Under the pieces are notes generated by a model. The model saw only the letters and a list, made by a program, of their open reading frames with translations. It was not told the DNA's origin and searched no databases. Below are positions 50,217 to 57,822 of a stretch of 64,000 nucleotides of DNA, piece by piece. Each line of letters opens with the position of its first letter. Position 1 is the stretch's first letter. The DNA lies in NCBI GenBank assembly GCA_041940305.1, contig JBGTSJ010000012.1, forward strand, positions 143,109 to 207,108, written 5' to 3'. A program made the position numbers and the translations under genes. Origin of the DNA: JBGTSJ01 sp041940305. Its GTDB lineage: Bacteria > Planctomycetota > Planctomycetia > Planctomycetales > Planctomycetaceae.

Positions 50217-51005
50217 TCAGGCGGACCGCCTGCCGAACCAGCCTCGCAGTCCTCGTGCCGGTGCCGGCGCCAATTCAGTGAGAACCTCCCGCCCTTCTGC
50301 GACGGCCTGTGGATTGTCGCAGCACAGAGCGCTGGCCGTTGCCTCATCGGTCAACTCCACCACTCGATCGAAGGCCCGTCTCAACAACGGCCGCCGCGCC
50401 CGGCTGCCGTGCGCGTCCGTCGCCACGAGATGGACCAGCCCCTCGGTCAACATCCACTCGCACATCTGACGGGAAGCGCCTCCAAACGTTCCCATCAGGC
50501 TCCCCGCCGTAACCTGCATCAGGCAGCCACGTTCGACCAGCGGCCGCAGCAGTTCAGGCGCCTGCATGAGGCCCCGGTTGCGCTCCGGGTGAGACAGGAT
50601 CCCCTCCAGACCCGCTCCCTGCAGTTCGTCCAGCACCGGTTCCAGCGGGAAATAGAGCTCATGCGGGAGTTCCAGCAGGACGTGACGCCCGCGGTCTCCC
50701 AGCGTCAGTACACGACCGCGCTTGAGCAGGTCCACCATGTCGGGCTCGATCCGCACGTCCCCTCCGGGGAGCACCTGCAGGTCAATCTCCGCCTTGCCGA
50801 GCGCGTCCTGGAACTCCGCGGTCCGTTCCCGGATCAGATCTCCCTCGTTGCAGCGGAATGCCCCCAGCTGGTGCGGCGTCAATATGCACGTCCGGATGCC
50901 GTCGTCGACTGCCATCCGCGCCATCTCCAGCGATTCCGCCGGCGATTTGGAGCCGTCATCAATTCCGCACAACATGTGGCAGTGAATGTCGGTGAAAGCC
51001 GGCAT
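50217..51005 (-). CDS. CpsB/YwqE-type PHP-domain protein-tyrosine phosphatase
   Basis: This 262-residue protein has a PHP (polymerase and histidinol phosphatase) metal site: DIHCHMLCGIDDGSK at the start, CILTPHQLGAF, LSHPERNRG and VATDAHGSRARR. CpsB/YwqE-type enzymes dephosphorylate tyrosine kinases (bacterial BY-kinases) that control polysaccharide export. The ATG at 51005 is preceded by AGGAG at 7 nt. It is followed upstream on the same strand by a flippase (51096-52466), supporting a capsule or exopolysaccharide role. No BY-kinase is in the window. Confidence 0.9.
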   Translation of the reverse strand: MPAFTDIHCHMLCGIDDGSKSPAESLEMARMAVDDGIRTCILTPHQLGAFRCNEGDLIRERTAEFQDALGKAEIDLQVLPGGDVRIEPDMVDLLKRGRVLTLGDRGRHVLLELPHELYFPLEPVLDELQGAGLEGILSHPERNRGLMQAPELLRPLVERGCLMQVTAGSLMGTFGGASRQMCEWMLTEGLVHLVATDAHGSRARRPLLRRAFDRVVELTDEATASALCCDNPQAVAEGREVLTELAPAPARGLRGWFGRRSA

Positions 51006-51012
51006 CGGATTT

Positions 51013-51017
51013 CTCCT
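51013..51017 (-). promoter_or_regulatory. Shine-Dalgarno AGGAG for the CpsB-type gene
   Basis: AGGAG on the minus strand, 7 nt before ATG 51005, decides this start over the upstream in-frame codon at 51068. Confidence 0.7.
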
Positions 51018-51095
51018 TGTAGTCCCTGTGAATAACCCGCTCAGTCTGCCCTGATGCCCGCGACGCATGCTCGTGCCAACAATCCGGCTGGGCCG

Positions 51096-52466
51096 CTACC
51101 GCAGATCGGGCACGGCTCGCGGCCACTGCCAGCGCGGAAGGGCGGGGAGTGCACTGATCTCGAGCCGTTTCCGCACCTCCCACCAGCACCACAGGTTCCG
51201 GATGGCGACCAGCCCGCCTGTCAGCGCCGCAGCCCCCTCCATGCCGAACCAGCGTATCGCTGGATAGCTCAGTCCAACGTTCAGCAGAGCGATCACCACG
51301 GTGATCCGCAAATTGACCGTCTGCAGACCCGTCATATTCAGCAGCCCGACAACCGGTCCCGTGGCGGCGTTGACGAACTGCCCGGCGGCGAGGATCAGCA
51401 CCAGCGCCGATCCGGCCTGGAAAGCCTCGCCAAACAGGTCCAGCGCGAATGAACGGACCAGCACGAGCATCAATCCGACCGCCAGCGCGACCCCGGTGGA
51501 GATGCCGCAGGCCAGCCGGACCACCGACTGCAGCGATTCCCGGTCCCCCCGGGTATTGAGTTCAGAGATGAGTGGTGCGGTGATCGTGTTTCCAGCCGCC
51601 AGCCCGAAGGCCATCAGCCGTGCCAGATTGAGCGCCACGGCGTAGATTCCCGCCTGCGCCGGTCCCAGCACGATGCCGATCACGATCACATCGATCTCGT
51701 TGACCGCCACGCGCATCGTCGAGTCCAGCAGCATCGGCGCGGAAACGCCCAGCCATCGCCGCGCCTCGTATCGTGGCAGCACTGCCGCATCGGCGGGCGG
51801 CACCTCTCGTCTTACGTACCGTTCGGCCACGGCCAGCGCCGCCAGAAGTGCAATGATGTTAATCCCCATTGCCGCGACCGCGGTGATGGTCCCGCTGAAC
51901 ACGATCGGCAGCAGGAGCACTCCCGCGAGCAGCAGCAGGGGCCGGATCACGCTCAGCGGCAGCTCGTTGAAACCGGCCCGCTTGAATCCTCGCAGCGCTG
52001 CCTGCCGCGTCGTCACCAGCGCCAGCAGCGGCAGGCCGGCTCCTCCGGCCATCAACGCCCGGCTCAACGAATCACCGATCCGTTCACGGAACAGCCACGC
52101 GGCCATCAGGAATACTGCACCCACGAGGCTCCCAGCCATCAGCGGCACTCTCCCGCCCCATCGCAGAATGCCGTTCAGCGCCGCGGCGTCTTTCTGCACC
52201 CGGTATTGCGACACGAAGCGGACCAGCGAGGAGTCGATCCCCACCACCGCCAGCAGCGCACAGACGTCAATCCACGACCGAGCGACGGCAAAGACGCCGT
52301 ACTCGTGCACTCCCAGCACACGGGCCAATACCAGGTGACAGGCGAACATAACACCGATCGCCGAGATCTTGACGATCCCAGCGCTCGCTGCGCCTCGCAC
52401 CAGCGTCGTTCGGGCCTGATCCGCGGCCCGGTTGCGCGTCTCGCAATGTGCGGTTCCTGCCGCCAT
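51096..52466 (-). CDS. Oligosaccharide flippase / MOP-superfamily polysaccharide transporter
   Basis: This 456-residue protein (ATG 52466 taken; 52529 possible) is a polytopic MOP-family (Wzx/RfbX-like) transporter with about 12-14 hydrophobic segments, for example LPLSVIRPLLLLAGVLLLPIV, AAMGINIIALLAALAVA, VGLMLVLVRSFALDLFG and a C-terminal FVNAATGPVVGLLNMTGL. Typical strings of the family are the N-terminal AARVLGVHEYGVFAVARS and GPAQAGIYAVALNLARL. Such proteins flip lipid-linked oligosaccharides across the cytoplasmic membrane. It lies upstream of the CpsB-type phosphatase (90-bp gap), indicating a shared polysaccharide assembly role. Confidence 0.87.
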   Translation of the reverse strand: MAAGTAHCETRNRAADQARTTLVRGAASAGIVKISAIGVMFACHLVLARVLGVHEYGVFAVARSWIDVCALLAVVGIDSSLVRFVSQYRVQKDAAALNGILRWGGRVPLMAGSLVGAVFLMAAWLFRERIGDSLSRALMAGGAGLPLLALVTTRQAALRGFKRAGFNELPLSVIRPLLLLAGVLLLPIVFSGTITAVAAMGINIIALLAALAVAERYVRREVPPADAAVLPRYEARRWLGVSAPMLLDSTMRVAVNEIDVIVIGIVLGPAQAGIYAVALNLARLMAFGLAAGNTITAPLISELNTRGDRESLQSVVRLACGISTGVALAVGLMLVLVRSFALDLFGEAFQAGSALVLILAAGQFVNAATGPVVGLLNMTGLQTVNLRITVVIALLNVGLSYPAIRWFGMEGAAALTGGLVAIRNLWCWWEVRKRLEISALPALPRWQWPRAVPDLR

Positions 52467-52705
52467 ACGTCTGCCGTCCTTGACCGGCGCGGGCTCTGTC
52501 GCCGCGCGGCGGGACAGGTACCAGATCACACAATCCTCAACAAGTCACATCGTCCTTGTGATAACGGATGACGTGAGCCGGACGCGTCCCACACGGGGGC
52601 GACCATCGCGGTATGCGGCAGGGCAACGACTGGCGTCATCGCATCCTTGCCGAGCGGACTCCCGTCGTGCTCCAATGCAGGCTCATTTCGCAGTCAGTCC
52701 AGGTT

Positions 52706-52710
52706 GGAGG
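52706..52710 (+). promoter_or_regulatory. Shine-Dalgarno GGAGG deciding the DUF3303 start
   Basis: GGAGG ends 7 nt before ATG 52718, which makes that codon the start rather than in-frame ATG 52613. Confidence 0.75.
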
Positions 52711-52717
52711 TGCCACG

Positions 52718-52966
52718 ATGACGTTCCATGTCGAATTCACGTACTCGTCCGGCGAGCGCGAGAAACTGTTGCGATTCATGGGGTCGGAAGGGGTAAAGGG
52801 GGAAGGCCCGCTCAAGTTCAAAGGGGCCTGGGTGGCCGCCCAGACCGGGAAGGGCTACGCCATTATCGATACCGACGATGCCTCCGCCCTGTATGACATC
52901 TGCTGCCGATGGGTGGACTACGGCTCCGTCCAGTTAACGCCCGTCATCTCCGCTGGTCAGGTGTGA
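52718..52966 (+). CDS. DUF3303-like small protein
   Basis: This 82-residue protein (MTFHVEFTYSSGEREKLLRF start) has a ferredoxin-like layout with VAAQTGKGYAIIDTDDASAL and VDYGSVQLTPV, matching the DUF3303 dimeric alpha-beta barrel-like group of unknown function. The start is fixed by GGAGG. It lies alone between a divergent flippase promoter and the GspF-like gene on the same strand. Confidence 0.8.
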   Translation: MTFHVEFTYSSGEREKLLRFMGSEGVKGEGPLKFKGAWVAAQTGKGYAIIDTDDASALYDICCRWVDYGSVQLTPVISAGQV

Positions 52967-53133
52967 CGGCCACCTGCTCGCCGATGCCGCTCTCGCCGAA
53001 TCTGGGAGCCCGCCCCGTCCCCCGGTGTGAATTGGACGAACGTTCGGAGCGGGCTGGCGAATTCCATTCAACAGGACGCGTCTCGAATCGCGTATACTCG
53101 GAGAGGGCAGCGCCGCCATGAGCGGCGGCTTTC

Positions 53134-54225
53134 GTGTCCATAATGGGCATCGTTGTGGGGCCGGTCGGACGTAGCATGTTTGGCAATCGAGTCTCGTTGA
53201 AACGCCTGGCCCTGCTGTGCCGCTCGCTCTCCACGACCCTGCATTCGGGCGTGCCCGTTGTCAAGGCGTTTGAGCTCTCGGCAAAGAAGAGCCGCGATCC
53301 CCGGCTGCGATCCGTAATGGCCGACGTGGTCATGCAGCTGAGGTCGGGCGACGACGTCGCCACGGCCATGCGGTCGCACCACGGATACTTCCCCGATTTG
53401 ACGGTCGACATGATCGACGTCGCCGAGCGGACCGGCGCCCTTCCCGAGGTGCTCCGGTCCCTGGCCGAGCACTACGAGAACAATTTGCGGCTCCGCCGCG
53501 ACTTCATCGGACAGATCGCCTTCCCCGTCATCCAGTTCATCGCGGCGATCTTCGTCATTGCGTTTCTGATCTTAGTCCTCGGCCTCATTCCCAGTGGCAA
53601 CGGCAACGCCCCGCTGGATGTCCTGGGCTTCGGTCTGACCGGAGCGTCGGGGGCGCTTCTCTGGCTGAGCGGCTGGGCCATCGTCGTCGCCAGTGGTTTC
53701 ATCTTCTACAAGGTGGCCGTTTCGTCGCTGCAGGGCCAAAAGCTCGTGCATCAACTGGTGCTCAACGTGCCGGTCATCGGCGGCTGCATGCGCTCGTTCG
53801 CTATCGCCCGGTTCTCCTGGGCGTACCATCTGACGCAGGAAGCCGGCATGCCGGTCGATGAGAGCCTGGAATCCAGTCTGCGGGCCACTGCCAACGGGGC
53901 CTACATTGCCCGCGGCCCGCAGATCATCGCCGACGTGATGGAAGGCGAGACCCTCACCGATGCACTTGCGCAGAGCGAACTCTTCACCGAAGAGTTTGTC
54001 GAGCTGGTGCACACCGCGGAGACGTCCGGCACAGTGCCCGAAACGCTGCACCGGTTGAGCCCTCAGTTCGAAGAGCAGGCCCGCCGCAGTCTGCGAGCCC
54101 TGGCGATCACCGCCGGCTGGTTCGTCTGGCTCTGCGTGGCGATCTTCATCGTGTTCCTGATTATGCGGATCTTTCTGTGGTACGCCGGGATGATCAACGA
54201 CGCCGTCAACGAAGCGATGGGCTGA
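53134..54225 (+). CDS. Type II secretion system F / type IV pilus inner-membrane protein (GspF/PilC-like)
   Basis: This protein of up to 363 residues has two repeated GspF domains: N-terminal (LCRSLSTTLHSGVPVVKAFE; GYFPDLTVDMIDVAERTGAL) and C-terminal (ARFSWAYHLTQEAGMPVDES; FVELVHTAETSGTVPETLHR). Three membrane segments lie near residues 130-150 (FIAAIFVIAFLILVLGLI), 170-195 (LWLSGWAIVVASGFIFYKV) and the C-terminus (WFVWLCVAIFIVFLIMRIF). GspF/PilC proteins form the inner-membrane platform of type II secretion or type IV pili. Start uncertain: GTG 53134, ATG 53143 or ATG 53176, the last giving 349 residues. A possible partner CpaF ATPase lies 5 kb away, but no pilin or GspE/G gene is adjacent. 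Confidence 0.9.
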   Translation: MSIMGIVVGPVGRSMFGNRVSLKRLALLCRSLSTTLHSGVPVVKAFELSAKKSRDPRLRSVMADVVMQLRSGDDVATAMRSHHGYFPDLTVDMIDVAERTGALPEVLRSLAEHYENNLRLRRDFIGQIAFPVIQFIAAIFVIAFLILVLGLIPSGNGNAPLDVLGFGLTGASGALLWLSGWAIVVASGFIFYKVAVSSLQGQKLVHQLVLNVPVIGGCMRSFAIARFSWAYHLTQEAGMPVDESLESSLRATANGAYIARGPQIIADVMEGETLTDALAQSELFTEEFVELVHTAETSGTVPETLHRLSPQFEEQARRSLRALAITAGWFVWLCVAIFIVFLIMRIFLWYAGMINDAVNEAMG

Positions 54226-54293
54226 TTTGGTTTCGCTGCGGCGTCCCGGATTTCGAGGGATCATCAGTAATCGGCGGCAGGCAGGACAGCGGC

Positions 54294-54785
54294 ATGCTCC
54301 AGGAACTGCTCAACTCTCTTCCCCAAACTGGCCGCGTTGCATGGATCGGCCTCGCACTGGAGCCTCGGTCTCCGATTCGTGCGGTCGAGTTGGTTGTCGC
54401 GGAAGCCGGTCGCGGTCTCGAGGGGGACCATCACGCCAAGCGCAAGAAAAACTCCAAACGCCAGGTCACGCTGATTCAGTCCGAGCATCTGTCCGCCGTT
54501 GCGTCCCTCTGCGGTCGCGACGAAGTCCAACCCGCTCTGTTGCGCCGCAACATCGCCGTTTCCGGAATCAATCTCCTGGCTCTCAAGAACAAGCGGTTTC
54601 GCATCGGCGGCGCGCTGCTGGAATGGACCGGCCCTTGCGAACCCTGCTCCCGAATGGAGGAGAACCTCGGCCCCGGGGGTTACAATGCCATGCGCGGCCA
54701 CGGCGGCATCACGGCTCGCGTCGTCGAAGGCGGCTCCATCCGAATCGGTGATCCGGTTCGTCTCGAACCGGACGACACTGAGTAG
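54294..54785 (+). CDS. MOSC-domain protein
   Basis: This 163-residue protein (ATG 54294) has a MOSC domain: VVAEAGRGLEGDHHAKRK-like start region, KRQVTLIQSEHL, LLRRNIAVSGINLLALK and the conserved GPCEPCSRMEE motif with both cysteines. MOSC proteins deliver sulfur or molybdopterin-type ligands and include Moco sulfurase-like proteins. A MobA gene lies 2 kb downstream, so a molybdenum-cofactor link is plausible but not demonstrated. The ORF could extend upstream, overlapping the GspF-like gene; 54294 is preferred by family length. Confidence 0.85.
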   Translation: MLQELLNSLPQTGRVAWIGLALEPRSPIRAVELVVAEAGRGLEGDHHAKRKKNSKRQVTLIQSEHLSAVASLCGRDEVQPALLRRNIAVSGINLLALKNKRFRIGGALLEWTGPCEPCSRMEENLGPGGYNAMRGHGGITARVVEGGSIRIGDPVRLEPDDTE

Positions 54786-54921
54786 CATCGAGCTGCGTCC
54801 TGCCAACGTGCCGCAATCCTGACGCCGCCTGATCCCAAGGGCAGACGCCATCAGTCGCCTCCGTCGCGACGAACAGCGCGTCTCCGTATCCATACGTCCA
54901 GACGAGGCACATCAGATCCCC

Positions 54922-55920
54922 ATGCACGCTGCTTTCATCGCGCAACCCGGCCCGCCCGCTGCCTTGCAGTACGGCGAGCTCCCTTCGCCTCAAACCGGTC
55001 GCTCTCAGGTGCTCGTCCGCATCACGGCCTCCTCGATCAACCCGATCGACACTTACATCCGCGCCGGCAACGTCAAGATGGCGCAGGCGTTTCCCTACAT
55101 TCCCGGCTGCGACTTTGCTGGCACGGTCGAAGCCGTGGGCGAAGGGGTGACTCGATTCAAGTCGGGCGACCGCGTATGGGGGAGCAACCAGAGCCTGTTC
55201 GGACGGCAGGGGACGCTCGCCGAGTTGATCGCCGTCGACGAAGACTGGGCTTATTCCGTTCCGCAGAATCAGTCGGACGATGAGGCCGCCGCCGGGGCGC
55301 TGGTCGGGATCACGGCGCATCTGGGTTTGTTTCTGCATGCGGGTCTGCAGTCCGGCGACGTGGTGTTCGTCAACGGCGGAACGGGCGGCGTGGGTTCGGC
55401 CGTGGTTCAGTTCGCGAAGGCGGCCGGCGCCAAAGTCGTGGCCACAGCCGGGAACGCCGAAAAGTGCCGGCACTGCGAGCAGCTCGGCGCCGATCTGGCG
55501 CTCGACTATCACTCCGACACGCTGGACGACGACATTCGCCGATTCGCGGAATCGAACGGCGGAATCGACGTGTGGTGGGAGACGCAGCGTGAGCCGACGT
55601 TCGACCGCACGATCGCCCTCATGAAGAAGCGCGGACGAATCGTCCTGATGGCGGGGCGCGACGCCCGACCGGAATTCCCGGTCGGCCCGTTCTACATCAA
55701 CGACCTGCGGCTCGTCGGATTCGCGATGTTCAATGCGTCCCCCGAGGAGCAGCGCCGCGCGGCCGACGACATGAACCGCTGGTCGGCCGCCGGCCAATGG
55801 AAACCGCAGATCGGCCGCACTTTCCCGCTTTCCGAGGCCGCGGCGGCCCATCAACTGCAGGAAGACAACACACTCGGCAAGCAGGGATCGCTGAGCGGGA
55901 AGATTGTTGTGCGGCCGTGA
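54922..55920 (+). CDS. NADPH:quinone reductase / zinc-free MDR alcohol dehydrogenase
   Basis: This 332-residue medium-chain dehydrogenase/reductase has SSINPIDTYIRAG at the start, YIPGCDFAGTVEAVGEGV, and the NADPH-binding loop VNGGTGGVGSAVVQFAKAAG. The catalytic-zinc ligands of alcohol dehydrogenases (Cys/His early) are absent, which matches the quinone oxidoreductase/zeta-crystallin branch. The C-terminal GSLSGKIVVRP is typical. Function beyond NADPH-dependent reduction of quinones or related electrophiles is unassigned. Confidence 0.92.
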   Translation: MHAAFIAQPGPPAALQYGELPSPQTGRSQVLVRITASSINPIDTYIRAGNVKMAQAFPYIPGCDFAGTVEAVGEGVTRFKSGDRVWGSNQSLFGRQGTLAELIAVDEDWAYSVPQNQSDDEAAAGALVGITAHLGLFLHAGLQSGDVVFVNGGTGGVGSAVVQFAKAAGAKVVATAGNAEKCRHCEQLGADLALDYHSDTLDDDIRRFAESNGGIDVWWETQREPTFDRTIALMKKRGRIVLMAGRDARPEFPVGPFYINDLRLVGFAMFNASPEEQRRAADDMNRWSAAGQWKPQIGRTFPLSEAAAAHQLQEDNTLGKQGSLSGKIVVRP

Positions 55921-55930
55921 CCGGAAGAGG

Positions 55931-56184
55931 TTGAACAGGAGGTAACGGAGGTAACAGAGAGAGAAGAAGGTCTCACTTCAAGTCGAGAGGCACAATTCGT
56001 GCATTTGGCTCTCCCCCGCGAGATGCCTGGACTTCACGGATCGACATGTCGGGAGAGAGGGCCTCGGTGAAGGGAGTGATCAGGACCGCGGCAGGTTGTC
56101 CCTACTGATGTGCCCGCCGGAATCGCGCCACGCCAAATTGTGACCTCCGCGCCCCCTCCGTTCCCTCTGTTGCCTCCTGTTCAA
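55931..56184. repeat. Inverted repeat TTGAACAGGAGG with 9-nt periodicity
   Basis: TTGAACAGGAGG (55931-55942) is followed by nonamer units AAC-GGAGGT and AAC-AGAGAG; the reverse complement of 56151-56184 starts with the same 12 nt and continues AAC-AGAGGG, AAC-GGAGGG. The outer 12 nt are identical, inner units differ in single bases. The arms lie near both ends of the 269-bp gap between the quinone reductase and mobA, which are convergent. Confidence 0.75.
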
Positions 56185-56189
56185 ATCCT

Positions 56190-56792
56190 TCACGGCAACC
56201 CGGCAGCCTGCAGTGCGGCGGCGTACTCGTCCGGCGTGTTCACGTTGCGGAGGGAGGCGAGCGACGGATCGGCGTGACGAAGTTCATCGACTTCGATCGA
56301 CGCACAGTGGATCGACTCGATCAAGAACACCGGCCGCAGTCGCTCGGCCGCGATGAGAGTGTCAATTCGCTGTACGAGTGAAGCGCGATACACTCCTGCC
56401 AGGGGATGCCAGAACTCCGCCTCGCGCGGCACCGCAGCCTCATTGTCCTGCAACCGGTCGATGACGGCACGCACGAAGGCCGGCCGCAGCAACGGCACGT
56501 CGCAGGACGAGCAGTATGCCGCCTCCACTTCGGCGGCCAGGGCCCGCAACCCGACTCCCATTCCGGCCAGCGGTCCCAGGTACTCGCGCTCATCCCGCGC
56601 GATGCGGACAGCCTCCGGAAGAGCGGGCAACTCCTGATCCGGTGCGGCGACCACTACGACGGGTTCGACGATCTCACGCAAAATGCGGACGACCCTCTGC
56701 AGCATCACTTCCGGACCGAACGGCAGCATGGCCTTAGCCCGCCCCATCCGGCTGCTCCGCCCGCCGCAGAGAACAATCCCGCCGATGCGCAT
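56190..56792 (-). CDS. mobA: Molybdenum cofactor guanylyltransferase MobA
   Basis: This 200-residue protein (ATG 56792) has the nucleotidyl-transferase signature LCGGRSSRMGRAKAMLPFG at the N-terminus, then YLGPLAGMGVGL and the metal-binding Asp in YCSSCDVPLL, and a C-terminal FWHPLAGVY segment. MobA attaches GMP to molybdopterin. ATG 56792 places the signature at residue 5; the 56-residue upstream extension is Arg/Pro-rich and unlikely. The gene lies 110 bp beyond ubiX on the same strand. Confidence 0.93.
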   Translation of the reverse strand: MRIGGIVLCGGRSSRMGRAKAMLPFGPEVMLQRVVRILREIVEPVVVVAAPDQELPALPEAVRIARDEREYLGPLAGMGVGLRALAAEVEAAYCSSCDVPLLRPAFVRAVIDRLQDNEAAVPREAEFWHPLAGVYRASLVQRIDTLIAAERLRPVFLIESIHCASIEVDELRHADPSLASLRNVNTPDEYAAALQAAGLP

Positions 56793-56902
56793 CGTTGGTG
56801 TCCCGGCTTCAGCCGGCCGCGTACGACGCGCTACATACGCCACGCGATGAGGCCGGATCATCGCGTCCTCTCGTTCGGTCCGCCTGAAGGCGGTACACCA
56901 GC

Positions 56903-57577
56903 TTATCCCCCGTCTCCCCAGCGTTTGGTCAGATCGACCGACACCCCCAGTTGGTCGCAAATGCGGCTGACGATGAAGTCAATGAGATCATGGATCGTCA
57001 GCGGACTGTGGTAGAAGCCGGGCATCGCTGGCAGGACGACGGCCCCGGCTTCGACCAGGCGCCGCATGTTGTCGAGTTGCACGAGTCCCAGGGGCGTCTC
57101 GCGGGGGACGACGATCAGCTTGCGGCGCTCCTTGAGGTGCACGTCGGCGGCCCGCTGGATGAGATTCGTGGAGAGTCCGCCGGAGATTGCGGCGAGGGTT
57201 CCCATCGAACAGGGGCAGACCACCATTCCCCCCGTGCGGAATGACCCGCTGGCGATGCCCGCGTTGTAGTCACGATAGTGGTGATAGACGATCCGCCCGA
57301 AGCGGGAATCGCTCTCGCTGAAGATCGAACTGCCGCCTTGCGCCCGGATCAGGTTGAGCTTGCTGTCCTGTGCCGCGGGGTCGTCCGGCGGAAGCAGCTG
57401 CGCCGGCTCGAACTGGTCCAGATCGACGTTTAGGCCCAGTTCGTGATGCAGCACCTGAGTGGCCGCCGGACTGAGCGTCAGATGGACCGTCCGCCCCGTC
57501 GCCAGCAGCACGTGCAGCAGCCGCACTCCATAGATGGAGCCGCTCGCGCCGGTCATGGCCAGAACGAAATCTGACAT
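56903..57577 (-). CDS. ubiX: Flavin prenyltransferase UbiX
   Basis: This 224-residue protein has the UbiX/PAD1 start FVLAMTGASGSIYGVRLL, the SGSFRTGGMVVCPCSMGTLA core and late RRKLIVVPRETPLGLVQLDN. UbiX prenylates FMN to make the cofactor of UbiD-type decarboxylases. No ubiD is in the window. It precedes mobA on the same strand; both are cofactor-biosynthetic, but the 110-bp gap leaves operon status open. Confidence 0.94.
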   Translation of the reverse strand: MSDFVLAMTGASGSIYGVRLLHVLLATGRTVHLTLSPAATQVLHHELGLNVDLDQFEPAQLLPPDDPAAQDSKLNLIRAQGGSSIFSESDSRFGRIVYHHYRDYNAGIASGSFRTGGMVVCPCSMGTLAAISGGLSTNLIQRAADVHLKERRKLIVVPRETPLGLVQLDNMRRLVEAGAVVLPAMPGFYHSPLTIHDLIDFIVSRICDQLGVSVDLTKRWGDGG

Positions 57578-57655
57578 GAATTTTGCTGTGTCTCGATGTG
57601 CCGTGGAATCAGGATGAGCGGGCGAGATGTTGGAAAGGGTCGTCTCGGAGCGTGG

Positions 57656-57725
57656 ATTTCGGATTTCAGATCTGAGTTATGGCATTTCAGATTTGAGATT
57701 TCAGATTTGAGATCTCAGATTCCCG
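57656..57725. repeat. Ten-unit heptamer array ATTTCAG/ATTTGAG
   Basis: From 57656 to 57725 the plus strand reads as ten consecutive heptamers: ATTTCGG, ATTTCAG, ATCTGAG, TTATGGC, ATTTCAG, ATTTGAG, ATTTCAG, ATTTGAG, ATCTCAG, ATTCCCG. Alternation of TCAG and TGAG endings makes it locally self-complementary. It lies 56 bp before the heptamer array 57781-57822 downstream of xylB. Confidence 0.8.
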
Positions 57726-57780
57726 GCCCCTGCCGGCGTCTATTCGACCTGCGCATCAATCCTTCTCCTCAACCTCTTTC

Positions 57781-57822
57781 CGACCTCCGACCTCCGACCT
57801 CTGACCTCTGACCTCTGTCCTC
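57781..57822. repeat. Heptamer array (CTCCGAC/CTCTGAC) at the xylB stop
   Basis: Six 7-nt units (CGACCTC three times, TGACCTC twice, TGTCCTC) run to the xylB stop codon (57821-57823 on the minus strand). The array is the inverted counterpart of 59383-59425 at the xylB start. Confidence 0.8.

Noticed and set aside
53093..53098. TATACT as a -10 promoter for the GspF-like gene
   Set aside because: A good -10-like hexamer but no matching -35 at 16-18 nt; kept only as a possibility.
53112..53129. GCCGCC/GGCGGC hairpin followed by TTT before the GspF-like gene
   Set aside because: Only 6 bp of stem and a short T-run; too weak to call a terminator or attenuator.
57596..57811. 71-codon plus-strand frame downstream of ubiX
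   Set aside because: It translates the heptamer array (ATTTCAG/ATTTGAG) and gives repetitive low-complexity sequence; no ribosome site.
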